From Selenomonas sp. (GTDB lineage Bacteria; Bacillota_C; Negativicutes; Selenomonadales; Selenomonadaceae), in contig NZ_JAILPX010000074.1 of assembly GCF_024699275.1 (NCBI RefSeq), positions 16,661 to 80,660 on the forward strand: DNA of 64,000 nt, written 5' to 3'. Below, in pieces: positions 7,919 through 16,004 of the stretch. The notes under the pieces were generated by a model. It searched no databases. It saw nothing but the letters and a program-made list of their open reading frames with translations, and was not told the origin of the DNA. Numbering within the stretch: the stretch's first letter is position 1; the number at the start of each line of letters is the position of its first letter. The translations under genes and the position numbers were made by a program.

Positions 7919-10099
7919 TCACTTTCCCCTATAGCGCAATCCCAGCATGGTTATATCATCGGATTGCTCAGCATCCCCTGCATATTGCCGGACAACCTGC
8001 AGCATCTGGTCTAAAATGGCCGATACATCCTGGCGGTCAGACAAATGATTAAGCCCCTCTTTAATGCGGGCTTCGGTAAACAATTCATCCTGTTCATTCA
8101 TGGCTTCAGAAACACCGTCCGTATAGATGAACAGGGTGTCCTGCGGCGATAAATCGATACTCTGCTGGGTATAATCTCTTTCGGTTAAACCCAGTACACA
8201 GTTTTTCTTCAAGGGCATGAATTCATAGTGGCCTTCATGCCCTAAGAGTGGAGGGCAGTGCCCGCCGTTGGCATAGGTGAAGTGCCCCGTCTCCAAATCC
8301 AGCACGCCGATAAATACCGTAACGAACATTGTGGCTTCGTTATTTTGACAAAGCTCATTATTAGCTTTCGACAAGATTCGTCCCATATCCTCCGGGTTAT
8401 CTGCCCGCAGTACGGCATTTTTCAGCACAGACTGGGATTTGGCCATGAACAGCGCCGCAGGGACTCCCTTGCCGGATACATCTGCCACGGTAACCACAAG
8501 ATAGCGTCTGCGCAGCAGATAAAAATCGTAAAAGTCACCGCCGACGTTCTTGGCTGGTTCCATCAAAGCATAAATATCGAACTCTGGATGGTCGGGGAAG
8601 TCCGTAAAATTCTGGGGCAGCATGTCCGCCTGAATTTTGCCTGCTACGGATAATTCTGTACGGGTACGCTCCTCCTTGGCTGCTACATTGGCCAGATTTT
8701 TCATGTATTTTTTCAGTTCATCCGTCATGAAATTAAAGGCCTCGGCCAAATGCTCCAGCTCATCACCTGTGGTCAGGGTAATCTTCTTGTCAAAATTTCC
8801 CCGGGCAATCTCGCGGGCACCTTCAGCCAAGCGGCGTACGGGACGGGTAAAGCGTCCCGCCAGCCAATCGCTGATATAGATGAGCAAGATCAGAATGGGA
8901 ATCAGGAGCAACAACCCCCAGAGCAGAACCGTGGATAAGGTTTCCTGCAGGGTTTTCTGGAAAGCCTGCACCTTGGTCATGACATCACTTTCTACCTTTT
9001 CTACCGGATCCATGATTTCCGAGCTATCCAGCAAAAGACAGAGACTCCAGCCGATGTTTTGCAGCGGCGCATAGGCCAGATAATAGGATTTCCCATCCAG
9101 CTCTACGGAAGTAACACATGTATCGCCTTTGGTCATACACTGGGCAGCTTCTGCTATACCGGGGTTATCGGACTGACGAAGGTCTTTTTTCTCAGATGCC
9201 ACCGACAACAACCCTTCTTTTTCAGAAGAGAGGATGATATTTCCGGAACCATCCACCACAAAACTATCCCCGTTGTACTCCATGGCAGTTTCCACCAAGG
9301 ATTCATAAATATCTTCCACAGTGTAACTTATCCCCATTACCCCGGCAAAACCATTGGCATCGTAATAGGGCAGAGCACAGGTCATGTCCAGATTTCCCTC
9401 TGCGCCGATATAGGCATTGGAAAAAATCGGTTTATCTGCATCTTTGCCCTGGATATACCAGGTCCGGTTGCGATGGTCATAGTTATTCAGGAAGTCCCTC
9501 TTGTGCTCCGGGGATGGAAATATACTGGTTTGCGTATTATCCGAGGTAACCAGATCAAGGCAGAGCAGATATCCGTTCTTGGACCCTGCATATAAAGAAG
9601 ACCGTCCGCCCATATAGGCCAGACTCATGGAACGCAGCACATCGGCAAAATTAGACGCCAGGGCGATTTCTTTTTCCATTTCCGGGCTGACACCCTGCTG
9701 CAGCATAGCCGCGCTGTAATGAATGTAGGGCTTGCCAGACAGGATATCCGCTTCCTTGCGCGTATCGGGCAGACTGCGAGGCCGGTAATCTTCCGGATGA
9801 GTCAGAATGATGTACATGGCATTGGCCATATAGCGTAAATCATCCTGAATATTATAGAGTTCCCGATCCAGATGCTGGGCCTTGGTGGCCGTAACTTCCT
9901 TCAATCGGGCTCGAGCAAAACGTTCGGTATAGCCCCCCATAGAGTCCGTTAAGAATAGGCCCAGGTTCGCACTTTCCCCCTCCATGGCCTTCCGGGTTTT
10001 GGTCAGACTGTATATGGATAAGCCAGCTACTGCCAGCGATGTTGTTATTACACCAGAGAGCAGGATGAACAAAACTTTCCTGCGAATTGATAACCTCAA
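7919..10099 (-). CDS. Membrane sensor protein phosphatase (Cache-HAMP-SpoIIE/PP2C, RsbU-like)
   Basis: The N-terminus has a membrane segment (about residues 9-32), then about 340 extracytoplasmic residues resembling a double Cache sensor, a second membrane segment, a HAMP linker and a C-terminal SpoIIE-type PP2C domain. All metal-binding motifs are present: GGDFYDF, ADVSGKGVPAALFM, IYTDGVSEAMN and SDDITML. Such enzymes dephosphorylate STAS proteins, and a STAS protein is the next gene, 10 nt away. Start: the frame is open to 10213, but the TTG at 10099 has a GAGGGG site 6 nt upstream. A likely promoter at 10125-10153 would place the transcription start downstream of the other ATG. The ligand sensed is unknown. 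Confidence 0.85.
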   Translation of the reverse strand: MRLSIRRKVLFILLSGVITTSLAVAGLSIYSLTKTRKAMEGESANLGLFLTDSMGGYTERFARARLKEVTATKAQHLDRELYNIQDDLRYMANAMYIILTHPEDYRPRSLPDTRKEADILSGKPYIHYSAAMLQQGVSPEMEKEIALASNFADVLRSMSLAYMGGRSSLYAGSKNGYLLCLDLVTSDNTQTSIFPSPEHKRDFLNNYDHRNRTWYIQGKDADKPIFSNAYIGAEGNLDMTCALPYYDANGFAGVMGISYTVEDIYESLVETAMEYNGDSFVVDGSGNIILSSEKEGLLSVASEKKDLRQSDNPGIAEAAQCMTKGDTCVTSVELDGKSYYLAYAPLQNIGWSLCLLLDSSEIMDPVEKVESDVMTKVQAFQKTLQETLSTVLLWGLLLLIPILILLIYISDWLAGRFTRPVRRLAEGAREIARGNFDKKITLTTGDELEHLAEAFNFMTDELKKYMKNLANVAAKEERTRTELSVAGKIQADMLPQNFTDFPDHPEFDIYALMEPAKNVGGDFYDFYLLRRRYLVVTVADVSGKGVPAALFMAKSQSVLKNAVLRADNPEDMGRILSKANNELCQNNEATMFVTVFIGVLDLETGHFTYANGGHCPPLLGHEGHYEFMPLKKNCVLGLTERDYTQQSIDLSPQDTLFIYTDGVSEAMNEQDELFTEARIKEGLNHLSDRQDVSAILDQMLQVVRQYAGDAEQSDDITMLGLRYRGK

Positions 10100-10124
10100 T
10101 AGTATCCCCCTCAAAGATAATGAC

Positions 10125-10153
10125 ATGATACGCAATCGTATAATGTAGGACAA
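10125..10153 (-). promoter_or_regulatory. Putative promoter of the phosphatase-NRPS-MATE operon
   Basis: On the minus strand TTGTCC (10148-10153), a 17-nt spacer and TATCAT (10125-10130) form a sigma-A-like promoter. The predicted transcript begins about 20 nt before the TTG start at 10099, which agrees with that start and argues against the longer reading frame. Confidence 0.45.
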
Positions 10154-10263
10154 AATAGAACATTCGACTTTATACGTGTAAAATCCTGCTTTCAGGAGGA
10201 TAATCCTTATCACGGACAGAAGTTTATCCTTGCCTGCGTACAGTTAAACCGCGTATTTATTGG

Positions 10264-11460
10264 TTAGGGCTTGGCAGCCGTAATGATTTTTGTACGAAAC
10301 CAGCAGGCATCGATTAACAGCAAAGCTGCCACCAGCAGAAAGAGATTGCGGATTCCCATAAGGGCCGCCAGCTGTCCACCGAAGAAGGCTCCGGTAAACA
10401 TGCCAATGAATTGGGCCGATTGGTTTAGGCCAAAGATGCGTCCCATCAATGCCGGAGGTGCCAGTTGACGAATCAGATTATTCGTCGATGGCATCAGTCC
10501 GGCAATGGCAATGCCATGGAAAAAACGTAGCAGCCCCAGCTGCCAGGGCGCTGTTACAAAGCCCTGAGGGATGGAAACCAGTCCGGAAATCAACAGGCAA
10601 CGGAAGAGAATCTTTTCTGAGCCAATGCGGTCAGCCAGCAGGCCCAGCCGGGAGGCAAAGAGCATACTAGCAAAGCCCGCAGCAGAAAAGACGGCTCCAG
10701 AGATTAGGGCAATATGGTCGATATTGCCGGCGATTTCCTGAATGTAGACCGTCAGAATCGGCGCGATACAGGACAGGGAAAAATGCAGCAGAATGGTGGT
10801 CAAAAACACGCCGAGGATGGTACTCTGCTGGCAGATTTGCCGGAAGGATGCGGTTGATTCTGCTTGGACAGCAGGAACTGGCTTATGCTTTTCCTGTACC
10901 TGGGTCAGCGCCAAAAATCCTAACAAACAGCAACAGCCAATAAACAGGAAGGCATCGCGGAATCCCAAAAGCTCACTGAGCCAGCCGCCAAAAATTGGTC
11001 CCAACAGGCCGCCGGAAACCTGAGCGGTAAAGAACATCCCCAGGGCCCAGCCAGAATGTTCCTTAGGCGTTTCCTGGGCCAGCAGGGGAATAACAGCGGC
11101 CTGAAAACCGCTGAGGCAGCCCTGCATCAGGCGCAGAATAACCAAGTGCCAGACACTCTGGGCAAAGCCCATGCCCAGCATGATGATGCCAAGCCAGCCC
11201 GAAGCCCGCAGTATCATGGGTTTGCGCCCCACCTTATCCGATAAACGCCCCCAAATAGGCGAAAAAATAGCCAGACTGATGAAATTGCAGCCAAAGACGA
11301 TGCCAGCCCAGCGGGCGATGTCTGCCGGATCATTTACCCCCAATTCCGCAATATACAGGGGCAGAATTGGTGCCATCTGGCTCATACCGATGGACACGAT
11401 AAAGGATGCTGCGCAACAAATATAGAGATTCTTTTTCCACAAAGGAAAAGCAGTTGTCAT
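10264..11460 (-). CDS. MFS multidrug-type exporter (MdtG-like)
   Basis: About 398 residues with 12 predicted membrane segments. The loop 2-3 signature FSPIWGRLSDKVGRKPMIL and the loop 8-9 counterpart ASRLGLLADRIGSEKIL identify a major facilitator. The N-terminal half (SIGMSQMAPILPLYIAELG, then a LMQGCLSGFQAAVIPLLAQE motif C-like stretch) resembles the proton-coupled drug exporters MdtG/YceE. The ATG at 11460 has a GTGGGGGC site 5 nt upstream and is preferred to the in-frame start 11 codons earlier. A TATAAT box (11498-11503, minus) lies about 38 nt upstream. The gene stands alone; its substrate is unknown. Confidence 0.75.
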   Translation of the reverse strand: MTTAFPLWKKNLYICCAASFIVSIGMSQMAPILPLYIAELGVNDPADIARWAGIVFGCNFISLAIFSPIWGRLSDKVGRKPMILRASGWLGIIMLGMGFAQSVWHLVILRLMQGCLSGFQAAVIPLLAQETPKEHSGWALGMFFTAQVSGGLLGPIFGGWLSELLGFRDAFLFIGCCCLLGFLALTQVQEKHKPVPAVQAESTASFRQICQQSTILGVFLTTILLHFSLSCIAPILTVYIQEIAGNIDHIALISGAVFSAAGFASMLFASRLGLLADRIGSEKILFRCLLISGLVSIPQGFVTAPWQLGLLRFFHGIAIAGLMPSTNNLIRQLAPPALMGRIFGLNQSAQFIGMFTGAFFGGQLAALMGIRNLFLLVAALLLIDACWFRTKIITAAKP

Positions 11461-11554
11461 GAAAAGCCCCCACTTCGTCAATATAATTAGCATACTTATT
11501 ATACCGCGATTTGTCTATATTTATTGGCAAAATTTGTTATCTTATGCAACAACT

Positions 11555-12778
11555 TTACAACTGCAAGGCATCCATAGTATTTAATAAGGGCATGATTATC
11601 GCCATAACCATAAAAAATACCAGTCCGCCAACGAGGAAAATAGCTGCAGGTTCTGCCAACGCCTGCAGGCGTGCGGATTCATTTTCGGCCAATACACTGC
11701 AGAAGTCGGCGGCTTTATTGAGCATGATTTCCAATTGTCCGGCCTGCTCCCCTGCTGCCAGCATTTCCTGCAGCATCGGCGGGAAAAATGGGCAATCCTG
11801 CAGGGCCATCAACAGCGAACAGCCCTGCTCCACCTTTACCTGGACTTTGCGTAATTCTTCTGCCAAATAATGGTTTCCTGCGGCCGATGCGGTGTTTTTG
11901 AGGGCTTCATGGAGAGGAATTCCCTGTTCCAGTTGCATGGCCAGAGTGCGCAGGGCAATGGACCAGGCCGTATGACCAGCCAGTTTTCCTAATAATGGCA
12001 GGGACAGCAGACAGCGGTGTCCGAAGCGTCGAATCAGCGGCCGTCGGGATAATGCAGACAGGCCAGCGAGGAAGAAAACACAAAGCCAGGCGGTTTCCAT
12101 GCCATAGGTCTGGAAAAAATCTGCCAGAAAAAGCAATAGCTTGGTGGGTAAGGGTAATTCTGCCTGCAGGTTTTGCAGCATGGCGGCAAAGGCCGGCAGG
12201 ATAAATAGCGTCATAAAAATAAGTACGGCTATAGCGGTTACGCCAATAATGACCGGATAAAGCAAAATCGATTTTAATTGTTCCCAGTCTTTTACCTGAC
12301 GAGCCAGAAAATCCGCCAGCCGGCTGAAGGTTTCCTCCAAGGTGCCGGCACTTTCTCCTGCAGCCACCAATTGACTGATTTGCGGGGAGAAATTATGGCT
12401 TTCCGCCATGGCCATGGATAAGGATTTTCCCTGCAGTACCTGTTGATAAAGCTGGTTGAGCAAGCGGGCATAACTGCCTTGTTTTCTGCTGGTCTGCAGG
12501 GCCTTCAGCGCGTCATGAACGGGAATGCCAGCCCCCAGTAACACTGCTAGCTGGCGAAAAAAGAGCGCAATCTGTGCAGGGGAAACCGCAACAGAAAAAA
12601 GGTGATGCAGAGAAATATTTTTCAGCTCGGGGATGGTCGTCTGTTTCGGGCAGGTAATGGCTGTTATCCATAGGCCCTGCCGGCGTATCTTATGGGCTGC
12701 TTCCTGTCGGCTTCCTGCTTCGACCGTTCCCTGAAACTGCTCTCTTTGCCGGTTACAGGCCTCATATTGATAGTGCAT
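11555..12778 (-). CDS. pilC: Type IV pilus / type II secretion inner-membrane platform protein PilC (GspF)
   Basis: 407 residues with two tandem GspF domains, each about 120 residues: FFRQLAVLLGAGIPVHDALKAL near residue 90 and AWSIALRTLAMQLEQGIPLHEALK in the second. Membrane helices sit between and at the C-terminus (LVGGLVFFMVMAIIMPLLN). The protein anchors the pilus machine in the inner membrane and works with an assembly or retraction ATPase. Its start overlaps the end of pilT by 17 nt, with an AGGAGGAG site inside pilT, so the two are translationally linked. No pilin, pilB, pilM-Q or prepilin peptidase is visible nearby, so the remaining parts must be encoded elsewhere. Confidence 0.88.
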   Translation of the reverse strand: MHYQYEACNRQREQFQGTVEAGSRQEAAHKIRRQGLWITAITCPKQTTIPELKNISLHHLFSVAVSPAQIALFFRQLAVLLGAGIPVHDALKALQTSRKQGSYARLLNQLYQQVLQGKSLSMAMAESHNFSPQISQLVAAGESAGTLEETFSRLADFLARQVKDWEQLKSILLYPVIIGVTAIAVLIFMTLFILPAFAAMLQNLQAELPLPTKLLLFLADFFQTYGMETAWLCVFFLAGLSALSRRPLIRRFGHRCLLSLPLLGKLAGHTAWSIALRTLAMQLEQGIPLHEALKNTASAAGNHYLAEELRKVQVKVEQGCSLLMALQDCPFFPPMLQEMLAAGEQAGQLEIMLNKAADFCSVLAENESARLQALAEPAAIFLVGGLVFFMVMAIIMPLLNTMDALQL

Positions 12779-13820
12779 ATTCTCCTCCTGCTGCTCCGGC
12801 TATTTTATCGAACAGGTTTCTTTCAATCCGACCTGCCTGCCATGCCTGCTGGACTGCGATGGCAAGTGTCTGCATCCCCATTGCCTGCTGACTGAGCATC
12901 ACCGAAGTCATCTGGTTGTACTTTCCCTGCCGAATCAGACTGCGTACAGCAGAATTTGCCAGTAGGACTTCTGTAACAGCTATGCGTCCTCCCTGCATAT
13001 CCGGTAGCAACCGCTGGGCAAAGACACCTTGCAGGACCTCTGCCAGCAAATAACGTAAACCGGACTGTTCGGTCAGAGGAAATAATCCCTCCATTCGCAG
13101 CATGGCATCGGCAGCCGTAGCACTGTGCAAAGTCCCCAGCACCAGCATTCCTGCAGAAGCAGCGCTAAGGGCTGTTGACAGGGTTTGGGCATCACGGATT
13201 TCCCCCACCAAAACAACATCCGGCATTTCCCGTAAAGCTCCCCGCAGTGCATTGGCAAAGGATAAGAAATCCAGCCCCAGTTCCCGTTGACTGATAAAGC
13301 AGTCTTTCGGCTGAAAAACATATTCAATCGGATCTTCCAAGGTGATGATATGATACGATTTCTCCCGATTCAGCTCCTCGATAAAAGCCGCCAGCGTAGT
13401 GGTCTTGCCTGAACCGGTCCGTCCGGTTACCAGAATCAGCCCCTGGTCCAGCTTCTTCATCTTCTGCCAGGCCTTGGGTGCGCCAATTTCCGCCAGGCTC
13501 GGAATCCTCTCCGGCAGCAAACGGAGCGCCAAAGCAGGATACCCCTGCTGGTAGTAGGCATTGACGCGGAAACGCCTGCCCTCAAAGGTCCAGGATAAAT
13601 CGATATCCTTATCCTTTTGCAGCCGGGCGCGTTGTTCAGCGCTCATAACGACTGAACAAAAATCCGCCAGAAAACCTTCCGTCAGCGGACGGCTGTCCAT
13701 TGGCTGCAATGTACCAAAACAGCGCATATGGGGCCTTTGCCCGACAGTCAGATGTATATCGGAGGCCTCGGCTTCAATAGCCTTGCGGATAAATCCTTGC
13801 CAATTTGCATCATCACTCAT
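12762..13820 (-). CDS. pilT: Type IV pilus retraction ATPase PilT
   Basis: 352 residues, the usual PilT length. The N-terminal PAS-like domain includes SDIHLTVGQRPHMRCFG. The ATPase core has Walker A GRTGSGKTTT (about 133-142), an Asp box with ITLEDPIEY, the PilT-specific ALRGALREMPDVVLVGEIRD stretch (close to the AIRxALRxDPD signature) and a His box GTLHSATAADA. It hydrolyses ATP to depolymerise pili for twitching or DNA uptake. A GAGGTGAG site lies 5 nt before the ATG. It overlaps pilC downstream, and together they form a two-gene pilT-pilC unit. Confidence 0.9.
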   Translation of the reverse strand: MSDDANWQGFIRKAIEAEASDIHLTVGQRPHMRCFGTLQPMDSRPLTEGFLADFCSVVMSAEQRARLQKDKDIDLSWTFEGRRFRVNAYYQQGYPALALRLLPERIPSLAEIGAPKAWQKMKKLDQGLILVTGRTGSGKTTTLAAFIEELNREKSYHIITLEDPIEYVFQPKDCFISQRELGLDFLSFANALRGALREMPDVVLVGEIRDAQTLSTALSAASAGMLVLGTLHSATAADAMLRMEGLFPLTEQSGLRYLLAEVLQGVFAQRLLPDMQGGRIAVTEVLLANSAVRSLIRQGKYNQMTSVMLSQQAMGMQTLAIAVQQAWQAGRIERNLFDKIAGAAGGEYALSI

Positions 13821-13889
13821 ATAGACTCACCTCGCCATTTCTAATATTCATGTACTTCTTCTACATACAAAGCCGAATACCTGCATGAA

Positions 13890-13937
13890 AACGGGGGTGT
13901 TGCATGAGTGAGAAATCACTTATGCAACACCCCCGTT
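13890..13937. terminator. Long near-perfect hairpin between GNAT gene and pilT
   Basis: AACGGGGGTGTTGCAT (13890-13905) pairs with ATGCAACACCCCCGTT (13922-13937). The pairing continues inward (AGTGA/TCACT) to a GAAA loop, giving about 22 bp. It follows the acetyltransferase gene on the minus strand, and only TTT follows the stem. It is probably a terminator for that gene. Confidence 0.6.
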
Positions 13938-14062
13938 AATTCTTATACCTTAAGTTCTGTACCATCCTGTAGTGTGGAGTATATTTCGCCTGGATTATAC
14001 ACTGTAATATGGTCAGATTCCTATTGGATTTATAAAAAAATTTTCCTTATATGATGCAAAAT

Positions 14063-14497
14063 TTAGGCGATTATAAGTTCCATACCTCTATGAGGAATAC
14101 CATCTTCGAGAAATTCCTCAGAACACACACGAAAACCTTCCCGTTCATAATAGCCAATTGCATAACACTGGGCTTCAATATAGATTACGGCAGGATGTAA
14201 TTTTTCCTTAACTTGCTCAATACCTTCCCGAAGGAGTTTACCACCCAAGCCCATACCATGCTTTACAGTAAGTACCCTTCCCATCTGCACCCGTCCATCT
14301 TCTCTTGGGAAAGCGCGCAGATATGCTGTTACCTTTCCAGTATCTTCATAGAATACATGCAGGCTTTTATAATCCTTGTCGTCCAGGTCCAGATATGCAC
14401 AGTCCTGTTCTACAATAAATATTTGTGCTCTTGCCTTTAGCAGCTCATATAATTCCCTGGTGGACAATTCCTGAAAAAATTTGGATTTCATTTCCAT
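14063..14497 (-). CDS. ElaA-like GNAT N-acetyltransferase
   Basis: 144 residues. The opening ELSTRELYELLKARAQIFIVEQDCAYLDLDDKD matches the ElaA subfamily of GNAT acetyltransferases (LxxRxxVFVVEQxCxYxExDxxD). It continues with the acetyl-CoA-binding strand and loop VQMGRVLTVKHGMGLGGKLL and a terminal YEREGF. Substrate unknown. Start: the frame is open to 14557, but the ATG at 14497 has GGGAGA 8 nt upstream, and a TATAAT box at 14531-14536 (minus) would place the transcript start downstream of the longer alternative. Confidence 0.85.
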   Translation of the reverse strand: MEMKSKFFQELSTRELYELLKARAQIFIVEQDCAYLDLDDKDYKSLHVFYEDTGKVTAYLRAFPREDGRVQMGRVLTVKHGMGLGGKLLREGIEQVKEKLHPAVIYIEAQCYAIGYYEREGFRVCSEEFLEDGIPHRGMELIIA

Positions 14498-14594
14498 AGA
14501 TTCTGTCTCCCTCATCTTATCATAATCCTTATTATAGCATATCAGAGCCATAGACAATATAAATATATCTTACCTCCTTTCCATCTTTATACAT

Positions 14595-14622
14595 GAAAAA
14601 AGCACCCCCACTGGAAGTGCTT
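14595..14622 (-). terminator. Rho-independent terminator after the 14745 gene
   Basis: On the minus strand AAGCAC and GTGCTT flank an 11-nt loop and are followed by TTTTTTC. It lies about 120 nt beyond the stop of the unknown gene at 14745. Confidence 0.6.
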
Positions 14623-14744
14623 ATCTGCGCCGATACGAAAAGATCATGTACCACTGCTTGCTCAAATCCCCCTTTTAAACTATTTTTTCCTGTCTAAAAA
14701 CGAAATCAACAGCGCAACTGTCATTCCATAAAGATTAAATATCA

Positions 14745-15140
14745 TCAGCTTCGTCTTTTTGCTCTTTCCGTCAAATTCTGTGCAGCTTTATAATCATAGA
14801 TTTCCCCATACTGAAGCCAACTGTCTATGGAATCAATGATAATATCCAGAATGACATGGGCACTAAGTTCAAAATTGCTTATGGAACAAATCAACAGCTG
14901 CTCGCCAGTCTTGACATGATGGAAGTGAATCGTGATTTCATATTTATGGATAGCTAGAACATATTTATTCTGAGTAGACTTTTCCTGAATCTGCATGATT
15001 TCAACGTCATCTTTACTGATCTGTTCAAAGCCAAAAGTCTTAAGTCTATCGATTAATTGTGGACTGACATTGCGATGAAAATTTTCATTGGCTGCGTCAC
15101 GGTGTTTTTCTAATTCAGTGAATAGCGGAAACGTAATCAT
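14745..15140 (-). CDS. Hypothetical protein, 131 aa
   Basis: I do not recognise a family. The protein is soluble and charged, rich in His, Ile and Glu, with no signal peptide or membrane segment. It opens MITFPLFTELEKHRDAANEN and has a strand-rich centre (KYVLAIHKYEITIHFHHVKTGEQLLICS) followed by a probable helix (VILDIIIDSIDSWLQYG). An AGGAGG site 7 nt before the ATG supports translation. The gene is preceded by its own promoter and a leader hairpin with a T-run, so it may be expressed conditionally by attenuation. A second copy of that leader at 18193 has lost whatever gene followed it. Confidence 0.65.
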   Translation of the reverse strand: MITFPLFTELEKHRDAANENFHRNVSPQLIDRLKTFGFEQISKDDVEIMQIQEKSTQNKYVLAIHKYEITIHFHHVKTGEQLLICSISNFELSAHVILDIIIDSIDSWLQYGEIYDYKAAQNLTERAKRRS

Positions 15141-15253
15141 TTTTGTACCTCCTAAAAAAGCAAGAAAAGGCGTCCTAAATCACGAACCTGCATGATTTAG
15201 GACGCCTCTGTCCTGCAAAACCAATATTATACTTACCAATAGCGATAATCCAA
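15141..15253 (-). promoter_or_regulatory. Promoter and attenuator-like leader of the 14745 gene
   Basis: Minus strand: TTGGAT (15248-15253), 16-nt spacer, TATAAT (15226-15231). The leader then forms a perfect 14-bp hairpin, GGCGTCCTAAATCA (15169-15182) with its complement at 15193-15206. It is followed by TTTTCTTGCTTTTTT and immediately by the AGGAGG ribosome site. The hairpin plus T-run has the form of an intrinsic terminator sitting between promoter and gene. Confidence 0.6.
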
Positions 15254-15350
15254 GGAGTATAAAAGCCTGGACGAACCAACATTTCGTCCAGGCTTCTTTG
15301 CCACTATTGATGGGTATACAATACCATAATGCCCATACCGTGTCAAGCTT
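15198..15350 (-). repeat. Repeat R copy 1 (promoter, hairpin, second promoter)
   Basis: About 150 bp shared with 18193-18345. Both copies lie a short distance after the stop of a minus-strand secreted-protein gene. Each contains TTGACA-17-TATTGT, then a stable hairpin carrying GGACGAA and TTCGTCC, then a second promoter and the shared block TTTAGGACGCCTCTGTCCTG. Confidence 0.7.
15258..15311 (-). ncRNA. Candidate small RNA of repeat R copy 1
   Basis: A promoter (TTGACA 15341-15346, TATTGT 15318-15323) would start a transcript near 15311. It runs into a 12-bp hairpin (15264-15275 with 15283-15294) followed by TTTTATA on the minus strand, giving an RNA of about 55 nt. It has no convincing open frame. 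The same layout recurs at 18250-18307 and before hutH. Confidence 0.4.
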
Positions 15351-15404
15351 ATAATAAAACTCTTCTTTTATATTCCCCAACTGCAATTTCTTATTAACCA
15401 ATCA

Positions 15405-15749
15405 TCATTTGTTATTCTGTTGGCCATGTTGAACCCCATCAGGTGGAGGCAACGGCTTACCATCTTTATCCTTAGGCGGTTCAGGTGGCTGCTCACCGTT
15501 ATGATTTGCTTTATCATGCCCCTGTAACTGCTTTCCATCTGGAGGCGGAAGCGGCTTTCCATTTGCATCTTTGGGTGGTTCAGGAGGCTGTTCGCCGTTC
15601 TTCATTTTCGGTGGCTGCTTATCTTTTGTGCTTTGACTTACCTGCTGAATACTAGCCGCATCAATATTGTGCGTAGCTGCCATTACAGGGATAGCACTAA
15701 AAGCCATAACTCCTGCCACCACGCCAGCTAGTAAAAGTTTCTTGCTCAT
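15405..15749 (-). CDS. Secreted proline-rich repeat protein (paralogue of 29318 gene)
   Basis: 114 residues starting at the ATG at 15749. An AAAGGA site lies 8 nt upstream; an earlier ATG at 15758 abuts it. An N-terminal signal peptide (KKLLLAGVVAGVMAFSAIPVMA, cleavage after AMA-type VMA) is followed by a polar mature part. That part has two copies of a roughly 21-residue unit beginning NGEQPPEPPKD and ending PLPPPDG, and a Gln/Asn-rich tail. No known domain; it is possibly a cell-envelope or extracellular disordered protein. The near-identical gene at 29318 shares signal peptide, repeats and promoter. The four 11-bp-spaced TTAA boxes upstream suggest control by an OmpR/PhoP-family regulator. 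Confidence 0.75.
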   Translation of the reverse strand: MSKKLLLAGVVAGVMAFSAIPVMAATHNIDAASIQQVSQSTKDKQPPKMKNGEQPPEPPKDANGKPLPPPDGKQLQGHDKANHNGEQPPEPPKDKDGKPLPPPDGVQHGQQNNK

Positions 15750-15798
15750 GTGTCTCATCCTTTCACAACAAACATAGCATTAACCATTTACATTTTGT

Positions 15799-15852
15799 AG
15801 TATATCCTCTTCAGATTAAATTGTACTTAACAGGCGATTAAAATTCCGTTAA
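15799..15852 (-). promoter_or_regulatory. PhoP-like box array and promoter of the proline-rich gene
   Basis: TTAA occurs at 15816, 15827, 15838 and 15849, exactly 11 bp apart, each in a TTAA(C/T/G) context on the minus strand. The nearest box lies 11 nt upstream of a TATACT -10 element (15799-15804). No good -35 is present, as expected of an activated promoter. The Bacillus PhoP box has this period (TTAACA-like hexamers with 5-bp spacers) and this position. The same array lies at 29716-29769. Confidence 0.65.
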
Positions 15853-16004
15853 AAATTTTTGGAGATTTAAATGATATAATCCTTTTCCATCCTTATACAG
15901 TTCATGTCCCTCTTTTCCTTTATCTCCTATTTTTTTTGTCAATCAAATACTTTTGCCATAAAGAAAGGTAAATCACCACTCTTTCACGAAAAGAAAAACC
16001 AATG

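Noticed and set aside
11555..13820. Complete type IV pilus locus
   Set aside because: Only pilT and pilC are present; neighbouring genes are an MFS pump and an acetyltransferase.
15180..15401. 73-aa minus-strand frame with a hydrophobic C-terminus
   Set aside because: It lies over repeat R. The second copy has a stop in the corresponding frame, and promoter and hairpin structure explain the conservation better.
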